Below are positions 44,538 to 52,359 of a stretch of DNA of 64,000 bases, one piece after another. Every line of letters starts with the position of its first letter. Position 1 is the first letter of the stretch. Location of the stretch: NCBI GenBank assembly GCA_018238625.1, contig JABCSY010000001.1, positions 45,279 through 109,278 on the forward strand, written 5' to 3'. Under the pieces are notes generated by a model that saw nothing but the letters and a program-made list of their open reading frames with translations, had not been told where the DNA came from and searched no databases. The translations under genes were made by a program, and so were the position numbers. Origin of the DNA: Promethearchaeota archaeon. GTDB lineage: Archaea; Asgardarchaeota; Lokiarchaeia; Sigyniarchaeales; SOKP01.

Positions 44538-44680
44538 GTTTTAAAATTTTCTTATTTTTTTTAATTCCTTTTAAAATGTTTAATGAGTATAATCTTCTTT
44601 TAATAAATGAAAATTTTGATTTAGTAAAATTGCAATCAATAATTTAAAAAAAAAAAGTAAAAGAATTTTTAATCAATTTT

Positions 44681-45568
44681 TTATTGTTGATAAAGATGTA
44701 ATATTTTTCTCGCTTCTTCAGGCGTAGCAACTTCTCTCCCTGCCATTTTCGTAACTTTAGCTGCCCATTCTACTTGTTCCCAGGAACCTTTAGCTAATGC
44801 CCCATCGACTGTGCGGATATTATCTTCTAAACCAACTCTTATGTGTCCTCCCATTGCTGCGGCGCACATTCCTGCTTGAAATTGATTTTTTGCTACCCCA
44901 CACACGCTCCAAGTATCGTCAGGTGGTTTTAAATTAAGTAAATGAGCTAAATTTTCGAAAGAAAAAGGGACGCCTCCCAAAACTCCAAAAACAAATTGGT
45001 AGTGAAGAGGTGGATCCAGAATCACCTTCGCTTGTTTCCTAAGATGTAGAATGTTATACATGCCTCCAAAATCATATACTTCGATTTCTGGTTTGACTTG
45101 ATTTTTTTTCATAGCTTTAGCGAATTTTTGAATCGTATTAAATGAATTCGCGAATATAGCTTTAGCACCAAGTCCAACGGCTCCTGTTTTATGGTCTCCA
45201 ACAGCAAAATTCATTGAATTGGAATTTAAGGAAGCAATTGGAGGTTTAAATGTTATAATAGGGGCTATTCTTTGTTTATCAGTTACTATTAAACTGATAG
45301 CAGAACTTAAGTTGATTAGAAGATCTGGAGCCTTTTCTTTGATGTTATCTAATACGGCTTTAATTTTTTCTAATTCGTGCGTTGGATTACCTTTTTCGGG
45401 GTCTCTTGCGTGGATATGCACAATTGCTGCTCCTGCATCGTAACATTTTTTTGCTTCATCCCCAAATTCTTCGGGTGTATATGGAACAGCGGGATTCTGA
45501 GATTTTATCGTCGCAGCACCGGTTAGAGCTGCTGTTATAACTAATTTTTTTGATAAGTCTTCTGACAT
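44681..45568 (-). CDS. Beta-keto acid cleavage enzyme (BKACE), copy 1
   Basis: A 295-residue zinc-dependent enzyme that condenses a beta-keto acid with acetyl-CoA and cleaves it to acetoacetate and a new acyl-CoA. The metal motif AAIVHIHARDP (H51, H53), INLSSA, NSFNTIQKFA and the C-terminal HIRVGLEDNIRTVDG match the family. The substrate is unknown. It is a paralogue of the gene 150 bases upstream, with the same strand and orientation. Two 14-base repeats just upstream duplicate its Shine-Dalgarno. Confidence 0.9.
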   Translation of the reverse strand: MSEDLSKKLVITAALTGAATIKSQNPAVPYTPEEFGDEAKKCYDAGAAIVHIHARDPEKGNPTHELEKIKAVLDNIKEKAPDLLINLSSAISLIVTDKQRIAPIITFKPPIASLNSNSMNFAVGDHKTGAVGLGAKAIFANSFNTIQKFAKAMKKNQVKPEIEVYDFGGMYNILHLRKQAKVILDPPLHYQFVFGVLGGVPFSFENLAHLLNLKPPDDTWSVCGVAKNQFQAGMCAAAMGGHIRVGLEDNIRTVDGALAKGSWEQVEWAAKVTKMAGREVATPEEARKILHLYQQ

Positions 45569-45570
45569 TT

Positions 45571-45598
45571 TATATACCTATTTTTATATACCTATTTT
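45571..45598 (-). repeat. Tandem 14-bp duplication carrying the BKACE ribosome-binding site
   Basis: The plus-strand unit TATATACCTATTTT occurs twice in direct tandem (45571-45584 and 45585-45598), immediately before the BKACE start. On the coding strand each unit contains AGGTATATA, a Shine-Dalgarno-like core. A single similar unit precedes the second BKACE gene (about 46621-46632). It looks like a local slip duplication. Confidence 0.6.
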
Positions 45599-45717
45599 TA
45601 TTTTCGATTTTATTAAATTTAAAAATTTTTTCTTATTTTTTTAATTCTTTGTAAAAATACTATAAAAAAAAATAAAATGGTTTAGAATTAAACTTGAGTT
45701 TAAATTCAAGCTAATCC

Positions 45718-46617
45718 TTATAGTGACACATGTTCTTGCTTTAGATGAAATATTTTTCTTGCTTCTTCACCTTGTGCTAGTTCTCTCCCGGCTATTTTTG
45801 CAACTTTAGCGGCCCATTCTACTTGTTCCCACGAGCCTTTAGCTAACTCACCTGAAATGGCACGAGTGTTGTCCTCTAAACCAACACGGATATGTCCACC
45901 CCATGCAGCAGCACATAATCCCGCTTGAAATTGTTGCTTAGAAACGCCACAAACACTCCAGGTAGCATTCGAAGGCTTTAGATCGAGCATTAAAGCGAGA
46001 TTTCTTGGCGTGAATGGAATTCCTCCAAGTACGCCCCATACATACTGGAAATGAAGCGGTTGGGTGAATGCACCTTCTTGTCTATTTAGGAAAAGCATAC
46101 TATACATGCCTCCTAGGTCGTAAATTTCCATTTCCGGTTTAGTTCCAGCTTTTTTCATCTCTTTCGCAAATTTCGCAATAGTTTTAAATGTATTTGCGAA
46201 GATATTTCCGGCTCCCAAACCAACTTTTCCTGTTCTGTAATCACCAACTGCGAAATTCATAGACGCAGTATTTAACGAAGCTAAAGGTGGTTTGAAGGTT
46301 TGAACCGGGGCTATTCTTTGTTTATCAGTAGCAACTGAACTAATTGCAGAACTTAAATTGATTATTACATCAGGTGCTTTTGATTTAATATTATCTAACA
46401 CTGCTTTTATTAAATCTAACTCATGCGTTGGATTACCCTTTTCGGGATGTCGAGCATGAATATGGACAATCGCAGCACCTGCATCGTAACATTTTTTCGC
46501 TTCGTCTCCAAACTCTTCTGCAGTATATGGAACATTTGGATTATTTTCCTTTGTTGTAATTGCACCAGCTAATGCTGCTGAAATGACTAACTTATTTTCT
46601 GGGTTCGATTCTGACAT
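45718..46617 (-). CDS. Beta-keto acid cleavage enzyme (BKACE), copy 2
   Basis: A 299-residue paralogue of copy 1 with the same metal motif AAIVHIHARHP (H52, H54), conserved INLSSA, NTFKTIAKFA and HIRVGLEDNTRAISG. Similarity runs over the full length, with differences concentrated in the substrate pocket region (GGMYSMLFLNRQEGAFTQPL against GGMYNILHLRKQAKVILDPP), so the two may act on different keto acids. It is followed by copy 1 after 149 bases, and both lie between two thiolase/DUF35 units on the opposite strand. Confidence 0.9.
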   Translation of the reverse strand: MSESNPENKLVISAALAGAITTKENNPNVPYTAEEFGDEAKKCYDAGAAIVHIHARHPEKGNPTHELDLIKAVLDNIKSKAPDVIINLSSAISSVATDKQRIAPVQTFKPPLASLNTASMNFAVGDYRTGKVGLGAGNIFANTFKTIAKFAKEMKKAGTKPEMEIYDLGGMYSMLFLNRQEGAFTQPLHFQYVWGVLGGIPFTPRNLALMLDLKPSNATWSVCGVSKQQFQAGLCAAAWGGHIRVGLEDNTRAISGELAKGSWEQVEWAAKVAKIAGRELAQGEEARKIFHLKQEHVSL

Positions 46618-46909
46618 TTTTTATACCTATTTTTAATAGTATGGATTGTAATAAATATCAATAATTTATTGTTGAATAAAAATTAAGTATCTTTCTATTT
46701 AAATTTTAAAAGTATTGTAATTCTCAAAAAATTTTGGTGTAAAAATTTCATTTGAGAGATTTACAAAATAGATCATAAAGCGATGCAAGATTATTAAAAA
46801 TGATAATTTTCAAAAAATACTATTGAAAATTTTTTATATCTAATTCAATAATTATGATTATAGCTTTTTAATAAATATTTTAAATAAAATAAAAAGGAAA
46901 AAAACAGAT

Positions 46910-48052
46910 ATGGATAAAGTAGGAATAGTTGGATGCGCACAAACTAAATATGAAGCAGATAAAATCGATCAACCTTACTCCGAACTTGTTTTTGAAGTTG
47001 TAAAAAAGCTTCACAACGAATTAGGAATTACTAACGACGATATAGGGTGTGTGATTACTAGTTCCAACGATTTTAACGATGGTAGAACGATCGCAAACAT
47101 GGCTATACAAGATGCCGTAGGCTCTGTCAGAAAAGCAGAGTCTAGAGTCTCTGGAGATGGTGCTTTCGCTTATATTTACGGAGCAATGAGAATTTTGTCA
47201 GAGTCGTTCGATACAGTATTAGTAGTTTCACATTGTAAATGCTCTGAAGTTAACCAATACTTAGTAAACAATACTATTTTTGATCCTTATTATCAAAGAC
47301 ATTTAGGCTTAGACCAAATTTCATCTGCTGGTTTAATGGCTAACATGTATATGAATAAATATGGTGTGACTGAAGACCAAGCTGCTAAAGTTGTAGTTAA
47401 AAATCGGAAAAATGCTCTCAATAATCCTTATGCGCATTTACAGAAAGAAGTTACAATAGGCGATGTTCTTAATTCAAAGATGATGGCACATCCTTTAAAA
47501 GAATTAGATTTCCCTCCTTTCTCAGATGGTGCTGTGGCTATGCTATTAGCAAAAGAAGATATAGCTAAAAAGATGACAGACACGCCAGTTTGGCTTAAGG
47601 GTTATGGAAGTTGTACTGACGCGTATTACTTAGGCCATAGAAACATGACGGATTTGGTAGGTTTAGAATTAGCCGCGAAACAAGCTTATAAAATGGCGGG
47701 TATTACCGATCCTATTAAAGAATTAGATGTTTGTGAAGTAAGCGAAAACTTCAGTACTCACGAATTAATGATTTACGAATCACTAGGTTTATGCGCCCCT
47801 GGAGAAGGTGGTAAATTTATAGAGGATGGGGAAACAGAAATGAATGGTTCTATTCCAGTAAATCCCTCTGGAGGAGTGTTATCAAGTAATCCTATCATGG
47901 CAAATGGTTTAATTAGAGTTGCTGAAATTGCGTTACAATTAAAGGGTAAAGCTGATAAAAGACAAGTTCCTAACGCAAAGACTGGTTTAGCTTATGGTAT
48001 GAACGGGATCTGTTCTCAGGGAAACTGTGTATTAATATTTGGAGGTGAATGA
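46910..48052 (+). CDS. Thiolase-fold protein lacking catalytic Cys and His (subunit 1)
   Basis: A 380-residue SCP-x/Ltp-type protein. The nucleophile region is SRVSGDGAFA, with no Cys. The region that normally holds GHP reads PSGGVLSSNPIMANGLIRVA, with no His. A Glu-Asn-Phe-Ser (CEVSENFSTHELMIYESLGL) replaces the common NEAF/HDAF. Together with the next gene it may form a heteromer whose activity is aldol cleavage or structural. The downstream Shine-Dalgarno GGAGGTG lies in its last codons, and its stop overlaps the next gene's first possible ATG. Confidence 0.83.
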   Translation: MDKVGIVGCAQTKYEADKIDQPYSELVFEVVKKLHNELGITNDDIGCVITSSNDFNDGRTIANMAIQDAVGSVRKAESRVSGDGAFAYIYGAMRILSESFDTVLVVSHCKCSEVNQYLVNNTIFDPYYQRHLGLDQISSAGLMANMYMNKYGVTEDQAAKVVVKNRKNALNNPYAHLQKEVTIGDVLNSKMMAHPLKELDFPPFSDGAVAMLLAKEDIAKKMTDTPVWLKGYGSCTDAYYLGHRNMTDLVGLELAAKQAYKMAGITDPIKELDVCEVSENFSTHELMIYESLGLCAPGEGGKFIEDGETEMNGSIPVNPSGGVLSSNPIMANGLIRVAEIALQLKGKADKRQVPNAKTGLAYGMNGICSQGNCVLIFGGE

Positions 48053-48054
48053 AA

Positions 48055-49221
48055 ATGCCAAAACACGATGTTGCCGTTGTCGGCATAGGTCAAACTAAAT
48101 TTAGAAGCAAGAGAAGAGATGTCAATATCCCTGAAATGGTATACGAAGCAGTTAAAATGGCTCTTGATGATGCTCAACTTGAACCTAAAGAGATAGATGC
48201 CATAATAATCGGGAATATGGACCATTTTGAAGGGATCAATTTCTCTGAATTATTATGTGGAATTGAAGGTGCTCCTGGATATTTAAAACCGGTAGTTAAG
48301 GTTGCTACAGGTGGCACAACAGGTAGTTCCTTAGCTATATGTGGTTATCACAATGTTGCCTCAGGAATTTATGACAAGGTTTTAGTCGTTGGTTGGGAAA
48401 AATTAAACGAAGGTGGAGCTACTACTGGTATAATAACAGCATTTGATCCTGTGTGGGAAAGACCCTCTTTAGCTGGTGCTCTCGGCCCACTAGCCCTTAT
48501 GGCGGGTATGTATTCTGCCAAATATGGAATAACACCAGAACAAGCAGCAAAAGTTACGGTGAAAAATAGGAGCAACGCGGCAAATAATCCATTTGCCCAT
48601 TTACAGATGCCAAATATTACCATTGATTACGTTATGAGCTCTCAAATGATATCGTATCCTTTAAGACTACACGATGTTTGCCCTCAAAGTGAAGGCGCTT
48701 GTGCTTTAATTTACGCTAATGAGGGAGAAACTAAAAAGATAACCGATAACCCCGCTTGGTTCCACGCGGTAGAAACCGCTCATTATTACACTTTTGGCAC
48801 TGATGATAAGATGTATGACCTCCCTACAGCTACATTCGCGTCTAAGAAAGCCTATAAAAAAGCAGGCATTAAAAACCCCGTAAAGGATTTAGATGTAGCA
48901 GAAATCTATGAACCAACATCTTGGAGCGAACTATCATGGACTGAAGCGTTAGGATTTTGCAAACCTGGTGAAGGTGGAAAACTCTTAGACGAAGGAATAA
49001 CATTAATGAGTGGAGAGTTTCCTGTCAACCCCTCAGGTGGCGTTTTAAGCACAAATCCTATTGGAGCTACAGCAATGGTGCGAGTAGCAGAAGCTGCAAT
49101 TCAAGTAATGGGAAGGGGTGAGAAAAGACAAGTACCCGACGTAGAAAAAGCTCTCGCAATGGGATTTGGCGGAAGTCTTTGGACTGAAATTTTAATATTA
49201 GGAAAAGAACCTTTGAGGTGA
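48055..49221 (+). CDS. Thiolase-fold protein lacking catalytic Cys and His (subunit 2)
   Basis: A 388-residue partner of the previous gene and homologous to it along the whole length. The nucleophile region is ATGGTTGSSLA (Cys replaced by Gly), the GHP region is PSGGVLSTNPIGATAMVRVA, and EIYEPTSWSELSWTEALGFC lies between. ATG 48049 overlaps the previous stop, but ATG 48055 has the ideal seven-base spacing from GGAGGTG (48041-48047). It is followed four bases later by a DUF35 gene. Pairing of two thiolase-fold subunits with DUF35 resembles Ltp2 and HMG-CoA-synthase-type complexes. Confidence 0.83.
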   Translation: MPKHDVAVVGIGQTKFRSKRRDVNIPEMVYEAVKMALDDAQLEPKEIDAIIIGNMDHFEGINFSELLCGIEGAPGYLKPVVKVATGGTTGSSLAICGYHNVASGIYDKVLVVGWEKLNEGGATTGIITAFDPVWERPSLAGALGPLALMAGMYSAKYGITPEQAAKVTVKNRSNAANNPFAHLQMPNITIDYVMSSQMISYPLRLHDVCPQSEGACALIYANEGETKKITDNPAWFHAVETAHYYTFGTDDKMYDLPTATFASKKAYKKAGIKNPVKDLDVAEIYEPTSWSELSWTEALGFCKPGEGGKLLDEGITLMSGEFPVNPSGGVLSTNPIGATAMVRVAEAAIQVMGRGEKRQVPDVEKALAMGFGGSLWTEILILGKEPLR

Positions 49222-49225
49222 TATT

Positions 49226-49714
49226 ATGAGTAAAAAAAAAGGTCAAGAAAAAGTATTTGAAATTAAATGGAAAACTAACTTACCCTATAGATATTCAATT
49301 GGCAAACTTGCAGTTAAATTTTTCGAGGAACTCAAGAAAAATAAAAAGATAATGGGAAGTAAATGCTCAAAATGTGGCAAGGTAAATTTTCCACCAAGAG
49401 CAGTTTGTGCCGATTGCATGGTTGAAATGACTGTCGACGATATGGTTGAATTACCCCCTAAAGGTACCTTGGAAGGTTTCACGGTAGTTAATTATCCTTT
49501 CACTGATCCTAACACTGGGGGGATGCGCCCCTTTCCATATGGTTACGCACTATTTAAATTGGATGGCGCTGATACTTATACAATGCACTTTATTAACGAA
49601 ACAGATCACACCAAGATGAAAGTTGGACAACGCGTTGAGGCCGTTTTTAAAGAAGAAAGAGAAGGTAACATAGGAGACATTATGTATTATAAAGTTATTA
49701 AAGAGGAGGGATAA
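49226..49714 (+). CDS. DUF35 OB-fold zinc-ribbon protein, copy 1
   Basis: A 162-residue protein with the zinc ribbon KCSKCGKVNFPPRAVCADC (two CxxC pairs) followed by an OB-fold domain (TLEGFTVVNYPFTDPNTGG, YGYALFKLDGADTYTMHFIN). It starts four bases after the thiolase-fold gene, with a GAGGTG Shine-Dalgarno. It is probably a subunit of the thiolase-fold complex, channelling or binding acyl-CoA. Paralogous to the next gene. Confidence 0.85.
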   Translation: MSKKKGQEKVFEIKWKTNLPYRYSIGKLAVKFFEELKKNKKIMGSKCSKCGKVNFPPRAVCADCMVEMTVDDMVELPPKGTLEGFTVVNYPFTDPNTGGMRPFPYGYALFKLDGADTYTMHFINETDHTKMKVGQRVEAVFKEEREGNIGDIMYYKVIKEEG

Positions 49715-49717
49715 AAA

Positions 49718-50167
49718 ATGAGCCAAGAGATTGAGAAAAAAGTATTTAGAGGTAGAATTAAAGTACCTTATAAACACACTGCCGGAGCTTATGTTGAAAA
49801 ATTTATTACCGAAATTGGAAAAAACAACAAAATCTTCGGCGTAAAATGCCCAAAATGCCAAAAAATTTACGTTCCTCCCAAAATGATTTGTTTCGAATGT
49901 TTCGAAAAAATGGAAGAATGGGTCGAAGTCGGAAACCAAGGAACCGTTAAAGGCTTTACTGTTATCACGCACTCAACACCAGTATTACCCTTAGAGCCAC
50001 CTTTTGCTTATGGAATTATCACGCTCGATGGGGCAGATACAGATTTTGTGCACATAATAAAAGAAAGCGATCCAAAAAAGCTGAAAATAGGTATGAGAGT
50101 AGAGGCTGTGTTTAAAGAGGCACCACGAAAAAGAATATTGGATATAGAATATTTCAATCCAATATAA
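49718..50167 (+). CDS. DUF35 OB-fold zinc-ribbon protein, copy 2
   Basis: A 149-residue paralogue of the preceding gene: the zinc ribbon is KCPKCQKIYVPPKMICFEC and the OB part includes TVKGFTVITHSTPVLPLEPP and YGIITLDGADTDFVHII. Three bases separate it from copy 1. Two thiolase-fold plus two DUF35 genes in one unit suggest a heteromeric complex with each thiolase-like subunit matched to one DUF35 protein. Confidence 0.85.
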   Translation: MSQEIEKKVFRGRIKVPYKHTAGAYVEKFITEIGKNNKIFGVKCPKCQKIYVPPKMICFECFEKMEEWVEVGNQGTVKGFTVITHSTPVLPLEPPFAYGIITLDGADTDFVHIIKESDPKKLKIGMRVEAVFKEAPRKRILDIEYFNPI

Positions 50168-50249
50168 GATAATTTATTTATAACTTTTTTTTATTTCTAT
50201 TATTATTATATTAATTAGTTAATGAATTGAATTTTAAAAGTGATAAAAG

Positions 50250-51074
50250 ATGGATAGTAATATTGTTTTAGTAGAGGAAAATGAAGAAAAAACGATAACT
50301 ACGATCACCCTTAACCGGTTAGCTAAAAGAAATGCTATAAATTATGAAATGTTAATAGCATTTGAGAAAGCTCTAGATCGCATTGAACGCACTAACACTA
50401 GAGTTGTCATAATAACAGGTGGTGAGGATATTTTTAGTGCTGGTATCGATTTAAATTTTTTAACTGGACAAGAAAAAGATCCTGAAGGAGCCATTCCAGA
50501 TTTAAAAATACCTCGCAATTTTAGATATTTTATGAATACTAGACTACAACCTGTTTTTACAAAAATTGAAAAAATGGAGAAACCCGTGATAGCTAAAATT
50601 AACGGCTACTGCTTCGGAATGGCGTTTGAATTAGCTTTAGCGTGTGATTTCCGGTTTTGTCGAGATTCTGCGATCTTTAGCCTACTAGAAACTAAGATGT
50701 CAATAAATCCAGATGTAGGGGGCACAATAAGGTTAACTAGACTAGCAGGCATTCAAAATGCGAAAGACATCATTTTAACTGGGAGAGAGTTTGATGGCAA
50801 TGAGGCGTATAGGTTAGGAACGGTGAACAGAGTAGCAAAAACACAAGATGAATTAGACTCGATAATTAAGATGTATACTGACGAACTTATTGAAAGTGGT
50901 CCTTTAGGTGTTGGTTTAGCTAAAAAATTAATTGATAATTGTTATGGTAAGGAAGTAACATTTGGATTAGAATTAGAAACTCTTATCAGTTCTCAATTAC
51001 TCCAAACAAAAGATACTGTAAACGGAGCTTTAGCTAGGCTTCAAAAAATAAAACCCAAATGGCGTTGGAAGTAA
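50250..51074 (+). CDS. Enoyl-CoA hydratase/isomerase family protein (crotonase)
   Basis: A 274-residue crotonase. The oxyanion-hole segments are DIFSAGIDLNFL and KINGYCFGMAFELALACDFR. The first catalytic Glu position (SLLETKMSINPDVGGTIRL) is kept; the second, at about NAKDII, is Asp rather than Glu. It adds water to an enoyl-CoA or isomerises it. It follows the DUF35 genes by about 80 bases on the same strand and probably belongs to the same pathway. Confidence 0.88.
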   Translation: MDSNIVLVEENEEKTITTITLNRLAKRNAINYEMLIAFEKALDRIERTNTRVVIITGGEDIFSAGIDLNFLTGQEKDPEGAIPDLKIPRNFRYFMNTRLQPVFTKIEKMEKPVIAKINGYCFGMAFELALACDFRFCRDSAIFSLLETKMSINPDVGGTIRLTRLAGIQNAKDIILTGREFDGNEAYRLGTVNRVAKTQDELDSIIKMYTDELIESGPLGVGLAKKLIDNCYGKEVTFGLELETLISSQLLQTKDTVNGALARLQKIKPKWRWK

Positions 51075-51155
51075 AATTCATAAATTTTTATTTATTTTTT
51101 AATGTTTTTTTTTAATTGTTATTTTTTATTATTTAAAATATATATAATAAAAAAA

Positions 51156-52355
51156 TTAAGTTAAAGTTAGGTCTAAATGGATATCTGTAATTGGGTAAGA
51201 TATACATGGATGTATATAGCTGAGATCCTTATCTACCTCCCGTATAGTCACCTCTGGTGGGACAAATATTTTGCCCGAAATCATTTTTGTTCGGCAGAAA
51301 GCACATTCGCCTGAGCGACATCCACTAGCGATTTCGATTCCTAGTTCTTTTGATCGTTCTAGACTATTTAAAAGCGGTTCTATGCATGATCCTTCAATTA
51401 CTATTTTTTCTTTCGAAGCATGACGTCTAAATTCTACGGTAATTTGAACTTTCTTAGAGGCATCTATTTCTCGAGGCCACCCCATAACTTTAGTGATGTC
51501 GTCAGGAACTCCAAACGCCTCGTAATACATTCGATGCTTAGGAACTCCAAGAACTTTTAATTCTTCGTCTACGAATTGGTACATGGCACGATTGCCAACA
51601 ATGTAAAAGTACTTGTTTTCAATTGATACGATTTCGCTTAATATCTTATCCTTTGAGATAAAACCACATTCTCCTTTCCATTCTGGAGTTGGTTCTGAGA
51701 GGATATATCTGATTTTGATATTTGATCTTCTTTTTTGGATATCTTCTAATTCACTTCGAAACAAGATATCTTTCTCAGTTAAACTTCCGAATATTAACCA
51801 AATGTTTAAGGGAAGTCTTTTCTCGGAGATATCTCTTAGCATTGACATAAAAGGCGTAATACCACACCCACCAGCAATAAATACCAAATCTTTGCCGTGA
51901 AAAATGGGATTGTAGTAGAGATTTCCTAAAGGCTCAGTTACTTCAAAAATATCACCAATTTTTACATTTTCAAAAAGAAAAGGGCTAACAAAACCACCTT
52001 CTTTCTTTCTAACGCCTAACTCGTAGTAGGAGAGTTGATTTGGAGACGAGACAAGAGAATATGGGCGTGAAGTTCGAACTCCATTAATTTCTACAGTAAG
52101 GCCTACATATTGTCCCGCACGAAAGGGCGCTAAAGGCTTATCAGGTCTCGCAGAAATAAATCTAAACAGTTTAGTATCACGGGAAAGAAGTTCAATATCA
52201 GTAACTAGTAGAGATTGCTTTTCTGGATGAATTCTATTGGATAAATTTTCCAAACCGTCGTAATACCATGGTAGAGGTTCGACTTCATCGCGCCGTTTTT
52301 TTAACTTTTCAGCTTTCTGATACTTTTTTACATCTTCCATTATTTCCTTTTCCAT
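51156..52355 (-). CDS. NAD(P)H:ferredoxin reductase with C-terminal [2Fe-2S] domain
   Basis: A 399-residue electron-transfer flavoprotein of the phenol-hydroxylase-reductase type. Domains in order: an N-terminal extension of about 45 residues, an FAD-binding domain (RPYSLVSSP, GGFVSPFLF), an NAD(P)-binding domain (FIAGGCGITPFMSMLRD), and a plant-type [2Fe-2S] ferredoxin (SGCRSGECAFCRTKM, with CxxxxCxxC then a distal Cys in IHPCISYP). It starts four bases after the CrtI-like gene's stop, so it is likely the electron donor of that flavoprotein. Confidence 0.87.
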   Translation of the reverse strand: MEKEIMEDVKKYQKAEKLKKRRDEVEPLPWYYDGLENLSNRIHPEKQSLLVTDIELLSRDTKLFRFISARPDKPLAPFRAGQYVGLTVEINGVRTSRPYSLVSSPNQLSYYELGVRKKEGGFVSPFLFENVKIGDIFEVTEPLGNLYYNPIFHGKDLVFIAGGCGITPFMSMLRDISEKRLPLNIWLIFGSLTEKDILFRSELEDIQKRRSNIKIRYILSEPTPEWKGECGFISKDKILSEIVSIENKYFYIVGNRAMYQFVDEELKVLGVPKHRMYYEAFGVPDDITKVMGWPREIDASKKVQITVEFRRHASKEKIVIEGSCIEPLLNSLERSKELGIEIASGCRSGECAFCRTKMISGKIFVPPEVTIREVDKDLSYIHPCISYPITDIHLDLTLT

Positions 52356-52359
52356 TTTT

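Noticed and set aside
45571..45598. Start of a CRISPR-like array
   Set aside because: Only two 14-bp units with no spacers; explained as a local duplication of a ribosome-binding region.
42511..49221. Assignment of the thiolase-fold genes as acetyl-CoA acetyltransferase or HMG-CoA synthase of the mevalonate pathway
   Set aside because: The nucleophilic Cys is absent in all three and the neighbours are degradative; mevalonate function is not supported.
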